This document shows positions 16,234 through 23,317 of a stretch of 42,500 bases of DNA, one piece after another (within the stretch, counting starts at the first letter, position 1; each line of letters starts with the position of its first letter). The stretch comes from Paracoccus sp. SMMA_5_TC (GTDB taxonomy: Bacteria; Pseudomonadota; Alphaproteobacteria; Rhodobacterales; Rhodobacteraceae). Location: assembly GCF_009696685.2 (NCBI RefSeq), contig NZ_CP102356.1:1-42500 (forward strand). Reading direction: 5' to 3'. Made by a program: the position numbers and the translations under genes. The notes under the pieces were generated by a model. The model did not search any database, had not been told where the DNA came from, and saw only the letters and a program-made list of their open reading frames with translations.

Positions 16234-17286
16234 TCAGCCTGACCCGCCGCGGTCCAGCAGCAAGTCGGTCAGCATGCCGCCCAGCCACATGCACAGCAGC
16301 GCCAGCCAGGCGGTTGCAGCCATGACAGCGCTGCCCGACAGTCCATTGCCGATCGAACAGCCGCCCGCCAGCATGCCGCCGAACCCCATCATGACCGCGC
16401 CCACCAAGGCACGGCGGGTCTGGGCCGGGCTTTCAAAGCTTTGAAACCGCAGCACGCCCCCGATCCAGGCGGCCATGAAGGATCCCAGGAACACGCCCGG
16501 AACCAGTCCCAGATCAAAGCGCCAGCCGTCGAACGGCACCAGCATCGCCATCAGCGTATTGGCCGAAGGGCCGGTAAAGGTGACCGCCGTCACCGCGACC
16601 GGCTCGAAGGCGATCTGGGACAGGCGATAGGTCAGCAGATAGGCAATCGCCACCGTCACCCCGACCCCGGCGCCAAAGATCAGGATCCCGGCCGAGATGC
16701 GATTGCGCCAGGCAAGCGCCAGCGCCAGGACCGCGCAGGCCAGGCCGGCCGCAAGGGCCGCCCATGACGGCAGCCCAAGCCAGGATGCAAGCTCGATATT
16801 GTGCCCCTGCGGGGTGGTCCACATTCCGGCCAGATATGCACGTGGCGCCGCCAGCCAGCCGTGCAGCGCCATCTGCGCCGTGACCGCGAACACCAGCCCG
16901 CTGAGAATCGAGCGCAGGTTTCCCGTGGCTGCCAGCACCAGCAACCTACCGGGGCACCCGCGGGCCAGGACCATGCCGGCCCCAAAGATCAGCCCGCCGA
17001 TAATGGCTCCGCTGAGGCTGCCGGTGACTGCCATCATCCGCGCGGTTCCCGTGTCCAGCAAACCGCCCAGCCGCAGCGCCTGCACCCAGATCAGCGCCGA
17101 TGAAAACGCCAGCAGCCACACCGCCAGCCGCGGCCCCAACTGGCCGCGGGCGAATTCCACCGTTGCGGCACGCAGACAAAAGGCCGAACGCTGGGCAGCA
17201 GCACCGAACAGCACCCCGACAAACAGCCCCAGCAGCGCTGCGCTTGGCAGATCGCCCAGAGCATCGGTCATGACGGCAAGATCCAT
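16234..17286 (-). CDS. YeeE/YedE-family transporter, second SoxT-like protein
   Basis: A 350-residue polytopic membrane protein. The conserved cysteine-bearing loops are QRSAFCLRAATVEFARG near the N-terminus, VLARGCPGRLLVLAATGN in the first repeat and LAGGCSIGNGLSGSA near the C-terminus. The overall topology matches the YeeE/YedE family of thiosulfate and sulfur-compound carriers. The ATG at 17286 has GGGAGG upstream. It closes the sox cluster on the right, convergent with the MBL genes, and is a distant paralogue of the gene at 10874. The two may import different sulfur species, or one may export; the sequence does not decide. Confidence 0.83.
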   Translation of the reverse strand: MDLAVMTDALGDLPSAALLGLFVGVLFGAAAQRSAFCLRAATVEFARGQLGPRLAVWLLAFSSALIWVQALRLGGLLDTGTARMMAVTGSLSGAIIGGLIFGAGMVLARGCPGRLLVLAATGNLRSILSGLVFAVTAQMALHGWLAAPRAYLAGMWTTPQGHNIELASWLGLPSWAALAAGLACAVLALALAWRNRISAGILIFGAGVGVTVAIAYLLTYRLSQIAFEPVAVTAVTFTGPSANTLMAMLVPFDGWRFDLGLVPGVFLGSFMAAWIGGVLRFQSFESPAQTRRALVGAVMMGFGGMLAGGCSIGNGLSGSAVMAATAWLALLCMWLGGMLTDLLLDRGGSG

Positions 17287-17360
17287 CTGCCTCCCTCGCC
17301 GCGTCGTGATCCTGCATATTGAAAACCACGCCGGTCACGGGACGGCAACCCGTTTCGGCC

Positions 17361-17378
17361 CGGCGCGATGATGCGCCG
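17361..17378. terminator. Short hairpin between sox and hydantoin modules
   Basis: CGGCGC and GCGCCG (17361-17366 and 17373-17378) form a 6-bp stem with the loop GATGAT, about 50 bases after the stop of the minus-strand gene ending at 17430. There is no clear T-tract, so the terminator call is weak. Confidence 0.3.
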
Positions 17379-17429
17379 CAGGGAAATACCCCCGCACCGG
17401 GCGAAACGGCCCGATGCGAGGGTCAGGTG

Positions 17430-18197
17430 TCAGTGCTGCGGGTTTTCCGGTGCCAGCTTTGCCAGGGCGGCGCGGGCAGCCGCCGTGACCGCCACGACCA
17501 GCGGCTGATCGAACTGCGGCTGCAGGCGGATGGCCGAGGCCGAGAGCGGCCCCCCGCCCATGATGACCGCCTGTGCACCGTCCCGGGTGATCGACTGGCG
17601 CGCCGCCTCGGCCAGGGCGGCATCCAGCAGCGCCGGATCCCTGACCAGAAGCTTGGGGTCGCCCGGCGTCACCCGCACGCCCCGATACTGCGCCCCATAG
17701 CCCAGCGATTCGGCCTTGTCGCGGAACGATGCGACCAGCTTTTCGTCGGGCGTGACCGTCACGATGCCAAAGGGGCGGCCGTTGCGGGCGGCCTCATGAA
17801 ACACCTCCTCGCCGATGCCAAGGACCGGGATCCGGACGGCCGCGCGCAATTCCGGCAGCCCGGGATCGCTGAAGGCCGACACGATCAGCGCCTTGACGCG
17901 CGGGTCCGCCGAAACCTCGGTCCCGATCCGCACCACGCCCGGGATGGCATCCGCCATGTCCTGCGGCGTGGTCAGCAGCGCCGGTGCTCCGGCATTGCTG
18001 TGGCCCTGAACGAGCGCTGCATCCCCGACGGCGGCCTGGGCCAGTTCGGTCATGGCGCGCGTCGCCTCCTCGTTCGAGTTCGGGTTGATCAGGACGATGA
18101 TGGGCACCGCGTCCCGGGCGACGCCCTGCCCCGAAAGCAGGGCCAGGGAACAGCCGGCCGCCATGGCCAGGGCGCGGGCACGGGAAATCAAGGCCAT
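17430..18197 (-). CDS. Secreted Asp/Glu/hydantoin racemase-like protein without catalytic Cys
   Basis: A 255-residue protein of the Asp/Glu racemase superfamily (VLINPNSNEEATRAMTELAQ near residue 35). Two features are unusual. The N-terminus (residues 1-28, ending GQGVARDA) looks like a Sec signal or lipoprotein-like leader, whereas these racemases are normally cytoplasmic. Both catalytic cysteines are lost: the first motif reads SAFSDPGL with Ser at 110, the second VIMGGGPLS with Gly near 214. The neighbouring homologue keeps both. It starts 7 bases after the NCS1 permease gene, so they are probably cotranscribed. It might be a periplasmic binding protein for the permease substrate (inference). 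Confidence 0.8.
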   Translation of the reverse strand: MALISRARALAMAAGCSLALLSGQGVARDAVPIIVLINPNSNEEATRAMTELAQAAVGDAALVQGHSNAGAPALLTTPQDMADAIPGVVRIGTEVSADPRVKALIVSAFSDPGLPELRAAVRIPVLGIGEEVFHEAARNGRPFGIVTVTPDEKLVASFRDKAESLGYGAQYRGVRVTPGDPKLLVRDPALLDAALAEAARQSITRDGAQAVIMGGGPLSASAIRLQPQFDQPLVVAVTAAARAALAKLAPENPQH

Positions 18198-18204
18198 GGC
18201 CGCC

Positions 18205-19563
18205 TCAGTTCTCGCGGAAACGCTGTGCCGACGGCAGGCGATGCATCAGCACATAATATACGATCCCGGCGGGCAGCAGGCTGGCATACCACGAGATCCC
18301 CGAAAAGATCAGCGCAAACACCACCCCGGTTGCCATGGCGATGACGGCGGCCATATTGACGCCGCGATACGGTCCCTCGGGATCATAAAGCTTGTCCAGA
18401 TTCAGCTGCTGCTTGCGCAGGATGAAGTAATCGACCACCAGGATCGCGAAGATCGGCCCCAGGAAGGCGGAATAGGTGCGGATGAACAGGTTCAGACCGG
18501 CGGCGGATTCATCCTTGACCAGTTCCCACGGGAAGGTGCCGAACGCCAGCAGGCCGACGATCACCGCCGAGGTCTTGAAGTTCACCTTGAACACATCCAT
18601 CAGCGCATAGGCCGGCGGCACGACGTTGTTCAGGATGTTGGTCGTGACCTGCGCAAAGGCGATGAACAGCAGCGTCACCACCAGCAGCAGCTTGTTGTCC
18701 ACGGCGCTGGAAAACACCTTGATCGGATCGACCTCGCCGGTGGCGCCCGACACCATCAGCCCGATCAGCCCCATGAACAGCGTGGCCGGCAGGATCGAAT
18801 TGGCATAGATCACCACCTGCCGCACCGGTCCGACATCCTTGCGCAATTCGCGCGAATAGTCCGAAACGTTCAGCATCATCGTCGAATAGATGCCCAGAAA
18901 CAGCATGGTCGCCCCCCAGAACGGCGCGCCCCAGGTGCCTTCGACATTGATCAGGTTGGCGCTGATTTCCGCGCCGTATTTGTTGATGACGCTGAAGAAC
19001 ATGTAGATCAGCGAGCCGATGATGAACACCGAACCGATGTTCTCCAGCCATTTGATGCCGTGAAAGCCCAGCACCGACAGGCCGATCTGCAGCGCCTGAA
19101 AGCCGACGAAGAATACCCAGATGTTGGAATAGCCAAACAGCGTGTCCGACACCAGGTTCAGCGCCCCGGCGCCGATCCAGCTTTGAAAGCCGAACCAGAC
19201 GATCGCCGGCACCGACCGCACCAGCGCCGGAATCCGCGTGCCGGTAAAGCCAAAGGCCGACCGCGCCTGAACCATGAAGGGGATGCCGTATTTGTGTCCG
19301 GCCTGGCCGTTGATCATCAGCGCCACACCGATGACAGTGCAGCCGATGGCGATGGCCACAAAGGTCTGCAACAGGTTCAGCGTGCCGACCAGGCCAGAGC
19401 CGATGGTGAAGGTGCCGATCGACACGCAGCCGCCCAGCCAGGCGAACAGATAGGACCAGGGGTCCATGATCCGGGTCTGTTGCGGCGCAAGGCTTTCTTC
19501 GCCGACCGCCTTGTGCGCGCCGTCGCCGGTCGCGGCCAGCGTCTGGTCTGTGGTCATGGTCAT
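18205..19563 (-). CDS. NCS1-family permease (hydantoin/allantoin/purine-type)
   Basis: A 452-residue membrane protein with about 12 hydrophobic segments, typical of the nucleobase:cation symporter-1 family, whose members import hydantoins, allantoin, cytosine or purines. Recognisable blocks are MDPWSYLFAWLGGCVSIGTF, INGQAGHKYGIPFMVQARSAFG, FGFQSWIGAGALN, NNVVPPAYALMDV and [29 protein letters not shown] lies directly before the ATG. Lying between two racemase-family genes, it most likely imports a hydantoin-type or related cyclic ureide; hydantoinase and carbamoylase genes are not in the window. Confidence 0.9.
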   Translation of the reverse strand: MTMTTDQTLAATGDGAHKAVGEESLAPQQTRIMDPWSYLFAWLGGCVSIGTFTIGSGLVGTLNLLQTFVAIAIGCTVIGVALMINGQAGHKYGIPFMVQARSAFGFTGTRIPALVRSVPAIVWFGFQSWIGAGALNLVSDTLFGYSNIWVFFVGFQALQIGLSVLGFHGIKWLENIGSVFIIGSLIYMFFSVINKYGAEISANLINVEGTWGAPFWGATMLFLGIYSTMMLNVSDYSRELRKDVGPVRQVVIYANSILPATLFMGLIGLMVSGATGEVDPIKVFSSAVDNKLLLVVTLLFIAFAQVTTNILNNVVPPAYALMDVFKVNFKTSAVIVGLLAFGTFPWELVKDESAAGLNLFIRTYSAFLGPIFAILVVDYFILRKQQLNLDKLYDPEGPYRGVNMAAVIAMATGVVFALIFSGISWYASLLPAGIVYYVLMHRLPSAQRFREN

Positions 19564-19588
19564 GTTCTCCTCCCTTGAAACTGATGGC

Positions 19589-20287
19589 CTATTTCCGGTT
19601 GGGGAAAGCGTAGGCGTTGATCTTGCTGGTCCTGAGGCCGGCCCCGACCAGCGCCTCGATCATGCGGGTGGCGACGCTGACGCCGTCGATCACCGGGATA
19701 CCGGTCTCCTCGCTGAGCCATGCGGTCAGGTCGGCCATGCCGGCGCAGCCCAGCACCACCGCCTCGCAACGGTCCTCGCGGATGGCGCACAGGATTTCGT
19801 CGCGCACCTTGATGCGGGCGTTCGAGCCCGGCTCTTCCAGCGCCAGGACCGGAATGGCGGCCGAGCGCACGCGGCGGCACTGATGCGACAGGCCATAGCC
19901 GTGGATCAGGTGTTCGATCACCGGCACCGATCGCGGCAGCGTGGTGACCACCGAAAAGGACGTGGACAGCATGCTGGCGGCCTTTACCGCGGCCTCGCAG
20001 ATGCCCAGCACCGGACCGGTGGCCAGCTCGCGGCAGGCGGCGATGCCGGGGTCGTCGAAACAGGCGACGACGATGCCATCGATGCCCTGGGCCTCGGCCT
20101 CGCGCACCCGCGCCAACAGACCGGGCAGCGACATCGCCTCATCATAATGTCCCTCGATGCTCGCGGGCGCGCCTGCGGCAGTCGCGCCGTGGATGACCGT
20201 GCCGGGGCTGGCGACAGCGCGCGCAGCCTCGACGATCTTGTCGGTCATGGATTGGGTCGAGTTCGGGTTGACGACCAGGATCTGCAC
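19589..20287 (-). CDS. Hydantoin racemase
   Basis: A 232-residue Asp/Glu racemase-superfamily enzyme. From the GTG start at 20287 (GGAGG six bases upstream) the two catalytic cysteines fall at C76 (VVACFDDPG) and C181 (VVLGCAGM), exactly the numbering reported for characterised hydantoin racemases, which supports both the start and the function. It would interconvert D- and L-5-substituted hydantoins, or allantoin in relatives, using a two-base mechanism. The ATG at 20311 lies inside the operator-like palindromes and is less likely. It precedes the NCS1 permease by 25 bases and diverges from a GntR gene. Confidence 0.85.
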   Translation of the reverse strand: MQILVVNPNSTQSMTDKIVEAARAVASPGTVIHGATAAGAPASIEGHYDEAMSLPGLLARVREAEAQGIDGIVVACFDDPGIAACRELATGPVLGICEAAVKAASMLSTSFSVVTTLPRSVPVIEHLIHGYGLSHQCRRVRSAAIPVLALEEPGSNARIKVRDEILCAIREDRCEAVVLGCAGMADLTAWLSEETGIPVIDGVSVATRMIEALVGAGLRTSKINAYAFPNRK

Positions 20288-20302
20288 AACTACCTCCATT
20301 CC

Positions 20303-20336
20303 TGTTAACATAAATTGTTAACATGTTTTGTTAACA
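20303..20336. promoter_or_regulatory. Three TGTTAACA palindromes at 13-bp spacing
   Basis: TGTTAACA occurs at 20303-20310, 20316-20323 and 20329-20336. Each copy is a perfect 8-bp palindrome, and starts are exactly 13 bases apart. The array lies between the divergent hydantoin racemase and GntR genes, directly upstream of the racemase ribosome site, as expected for an operator bound by the GntR protein. Confidence 0.7.
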
Positions 20337-20419
20337 CGTCAACGATTCTGTGGGGTGGTTGCCGGGACCGGCTTTTGCCGATAATTTCCGCGGGCCAATC
20401 AGAAAGAAGACTCCCGCGC

Positions 20420-21136
20420 ATGGACGCCCAGCCCGAAAGCCAGATTGTCGATGCGGTCCTGAAAGCGATTTCCGAACAGCGTCTGCGCGCCGGGGCCAAG
20501 CTGGGCGAACAGGCGTTGAGCGAGCTTTTCAACTGCAACCGCGCCAATGTCCGCCGTGCCCTGGCCTCGCTGGCGGCCAAGCAGGTGGTGGAACTGCGCC
20601 CCAATCGCGGTGCTTTCGTCGTGACGCCCTCGGCGCAAGAGGCCCGCGACGTGTTTCAGGCCCGCCGCGCCATCGAGCGCACCATCGCGCGCCAGGCGGT
20701 CCGCCGCGTCACCGACGCCGACATCACCTATCTGCGCGACAACATCGCCGCCGAGGCCGAGGCGCGGGCCCGCCGCGACAAGCCCACCGAACTGCGCCTG
20801 TCCCAGCAGTTCCACATGTATCTGGCGCGGCTGTCCGGCAATCGCGTGCTGGAAAGGTTCCTGGCCGAACTGACCATGCGCAGCACGCTGATCCTGGGCA
20901 TGTATCCCAGCGCCGAACATTCCTGTGCCCATTGCGACGAACATGACGGCATCGTCGATGCGTTGATGGCCCGTGACGAAGAGCTGCTGCTGCGCCTGAC
21001 CGACGAGCATCTGCGCCATCTGGAATCGGGGCTGAATTTCGACCTGCCGCCGGTGGCTTCGGGCAGCCTGCGCGATCAGCTGATCGGCGCAGCACCTCTT
21101 GCGGCCGAAACCACGCCCGGCGATCCCCCGGCCTGA
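20420..21136 (+). CDS. GntR-family (FCD) transcriptional regulator
   Basis: A 238-residue FadR-subfamily regulator. An N-terminal winged helix (AVLKAISEQRLRAGAKLGEQ, then SELFNCNRANVRRALASLAA and VELRPNRGAFVV) is followed by an all-helical FCD ligand domain, with candidate metal-binding residues in QFHMYLARLSGN and DEHLRHLE and an HSCAHCDEHDGI segment. The ATG at 20420 is preferred over an earlier frame opening at 20315, which would cover the palindromic operator array. It is divergent from the hydantoin racemase/NCS1 genes and probably controls them with a hydantoin, ureide or breakdown product as ligand. Confidence 0.88.
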   Translation: MDAQPESQIVDAVLKAISEQRLRAGAKLGEQALSELFNCNRANVRRALASLAAKQVVELRPNRGAFVVTPSAQEARDVFQARRAIERTIARQAVRRVTDADITYLRDNIAAEAEARARRDKPTELRLSQQFHMYLARLSGNRVLERFLAELTMRSTLILGMYPSAEHSCAHCDEHDGIVDALMARDEELLLRLTDEHLRHLESGLNFDLPPVASGSLRDQLIGAAPLAAETTPGDPPA

Positions 21137-21161
21137 CGCACGGGCAGAAGCTGGCGCCGGC

Positions 21162-22088
21162 TCAGCCCCGGCGGCGCGGTCGGCGACGCACTGCGGCCCC
21201 GGGAACGGCCGCGGCATAGGCCCCGAACTCGAGCAGGCTGCGCTCGAAGCCTTCCATGCGCTCGGCCGCGCCGGGATCCTGCGCCAGCATCAGTTCCAGC
21301 AGGGTTTCGATGATCGTTGCCGCCCCGATCAAGGAATGCATCACATGCGGCCCCTCGACCGGTGCGCGCAGCACCCGCCAGGCCCCCTCGGCCAGGGGCG
21401 AATCGGCGCGGTCGGTGATGGCCACCACACGCGCCTTGCGCGCGCGCGCCACCCGCGCGGCACGCAGCGTTTCATCAGAATAATGCGCAAAGGAAATCAC
21501 CAGCACGATGTCCTGCGGCCCGGTGTCGATCAACTGATCCAGGATCAGCCCCGGCTGATTGGGTGCAGGCTGGATGTTGGCATGGGCGATCGCACCGCGA
21601 TAGGTGAAGAGATGCGCCAGCGCATAGGCCATGCGCACCCCCACGCAGAACACCCTGCGCGCCGCCAGCAGATCGGGCGCCAGTGCCTCGATCTCGGCGC
21701 GCAGGGGGCTGGAAAAGACCCGGTCCAGATTCTGCCCGGCCGCCTGTTGCAGCACGTCGAGCAAACGGTTCCCGCCGATATCGCGCAGCGCCTCGACCCT
21801 GGGCCGATATCCCTGATAATCCAGGCGCAGCAGGTTGCGAACGGATTCGCGCGCCTCGGCATAGCCGCCGAATCCGGCCGCGCGGACACAGCGCATGACG
21901 CTGCCCGGATCACAGCCCAGCCGTTCGGCCAGACCGCGCACCGTATGAAACGCCAGTTCCTCGGGGCGCTCGGCCAGCCATGCGGCCACGGTGCGCATGC
22001 CGCCGGGCGGCCCCTTGGCCTGCATCGCAAAGCGGGCGGCAATATCCTCGATACGCAGGGCATTCGCGCTGGCCATGGTGTCATCCAT
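21162..22088 (-). CDS. MurR/RpiR-family regulator with SIS domain
   Basis: A 308-residue protein. The N-terminal HTH_6 domain reads RTVAAWLAERPEELAFHTVRGLAERLGCDPGS in part, followed by VMRCVRAAGFGGYAEAR. The C-terminal SIS domain has VFCVGVRMAYALAHLF, VLVISFAHYSDETLRAA and ARVVAITDRADSPLA. RpiR proteins sense phosphosugars or other small ligands and control adjacent catabolic genes. It diverges from the TAXI/TRAP operon and is likely its regulator. The ATG at 22088 is chosen (GACGGGA upstream); one at 22076 is possible. The C-terminus is a basic RRRPRRRG tail. Confidence 0.88.
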   Translation of the reverse strand: MDDTMASANALRIEDIAARFAMQAKGPPGGMRTVAAWLAERPEELAFHTVRGLAERLGCDPGSVMRCVRAAGFGGYAEARESVRNLLRLDYQGYRPRVEALRDIGGNRLLDVLQQAAGQNLDRVFSSPLRAEIEALAPDLLAARRVFCVGVRMAYALAHLFTYRGAIAHANIQPAPNQPGLILDQLIDTGPQDIVLVISFAHYSDETLRAARVARARKARVVAITDRADSPLAEGAWRVLRAPVEGPHVMHSLIGAATIIETLLELMLAQDPGAAERMEGFERSLLEFGAYAAAVPGAAVRRRPRRRG

Positions 22089-22244
22089 TCCCGTCCGGTC
22101 GCCCCGGGAAATCCGGCGACACAAACGTAATTCAATTTGACATAAGCGATACGAATGTTTCAACTGGAACCATAAGGCCCGCGCGGTCCCTGGCCGAAGC
22201 CTCGGCCCGACCGGGCACAAGCCGTTTCAACAAGGGAGCAACGC

Positions 22245-23210
22245 ATGACCAGGATCTGGACGGCCGCGGCGGCGGCAGCGGCCATCTTCATCGGCACCGG
22301 CGCCATGGCGCAGGAAACCTTCATCTCGATCGGGACCGGCGGCGTCACCGGCGTCTATTACCCGACCGGCGGCGCCATCTGCCGGCTTGTGAACCGCGAC
22401 CGCGCGCAGCATGGCATCCGCTGCGGCGTCGAATCCACCGGCGGCTCGGTGTTCAACGTCAACGCCATCCGCTCGGGCGAAATGCAGTTCGGCGTGGCGC
22501 AATCCGACATCCAGTTCCACGCCTACAAGGGCAGCGGAGAATTCGCCAGTGCCGGCCCCTTCGAGGATCTGCGCGCCGTCTTTTCCCTGCACCCCGAACC
22601 TTTCACCGTCGTCGCCCGCGCCGATGCCAACGTCAAGAACTTCGAGGATCTGAAGGGCAAGCGGGTCAACATCGGCAACCCGGGTTCGGGCCAGCGCGCC
22701 ACCATGGATGTGGTGCTGAAGGCCATGGGCTGGACGACCGCCGATTTCGCCGTCGCCTCGGAATTGCCGCCGGCCGAGCAGGCGGCAGCGCTGTGCGACA
22801 ACAATGTCGATGCGATGGTCTATACCGTCGGTCACCCCTCTGGCGCCATCCAGGAGGCGACAACCGCCTGCGACACCGTGCTGGTCAATGTGACCGGCGA
22901 TGCCATCGACGCCCTGGTCAAGGAAAACCCCTATTACCGGATCGCGACCATCCCGGGCGGCATGTATCGCGGCACCGATACCGACACCACCACCTTCGGC
23001 GTGGGCGCGACCTTCGTTACCTCGGCCGCCGTGCCCGAGGAGGTCGTCTATCAGGTCACCAAGGCCATCTTCGAGAACTTCGACCAGTTCAAGACGCTGC
23101 ATCCGGCGCTGGAAAACCTGGTGCCCGAACAGATGGTGACCGAAGGCAACACCGCGCCCCTGCACGACGGCGCTGCGCGCTATTTCCGTGAAAAGGGCAT
23201 GCTGAACTGA
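22245..23210 (+). CDS. TAXI-family TRAP transporter substrate-binding protein
   Basis: A 321-residue periplasmic binding protein. The signal peptide ends near AMAQ (residues 22-25) and is followed by the family signature [21 protein letters not shown] and [19 protein letters not shown] segments; VESTGG is at about 62. TAXI proteins feed TRAP permeases, and the few characterised members bind glutamate, glutamine or other dicarboxylate-like ligands. AAGGGAG lies upstream of the ATG. The gene is first in a five-gene unit with the permease, UspA, aminotransferase and BKACE genes, so its ligand is probably an amino or keto acid. Confidence 0.93.
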   Translation: MTRIWTAAAAAAAIFIGTGAMAQETFISIGTGGVTGVYYPTGGAICRLVNRDRAQHGIRCGVESTGGSVFNVNAIRSGEMQFGVAQSDIQFHAYKGSGEFASAGPFEDLRAVFSLHPEPFTVVARADANVKNFEDLKGKRVNIGNPGSGQRATMDVVLKAMGWTTADFAVASELPPAEQAAALCDNNVDAMVYTVGHPSGAIQEATTACDTVLVNVTGDAIDALVKENPYYRIATIPGGMYRGTDTDTTTFGVGATFVTSAAVPEEVVYQVTKAIFENFDQFKTLHPALENLVPEQMVTEGNTAPLHDGAARYFREKGMLN

Positions 23211-23317
23211 TCCTGTGCCGACACCCGGGGCCGGCGCGCCGGCCGCGCCCCGGGCGCGAGGGCCGCGACGGCCGCGACAATCCGGCGCGAATGCAAGCAG
23301 GAGGGGGGCGACAGGCC

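Noticed and set aside
22157..22171. GTTTCAACTGGAACC imperfect palindrome and a TTGACA at 22137 before the TAXI gene
   Set aside because: The dyad has one mismatch per arm and no convincing -10 follows TTGACA at proper spacing. An RpiR operator is possible here but not supported enough to annotate.
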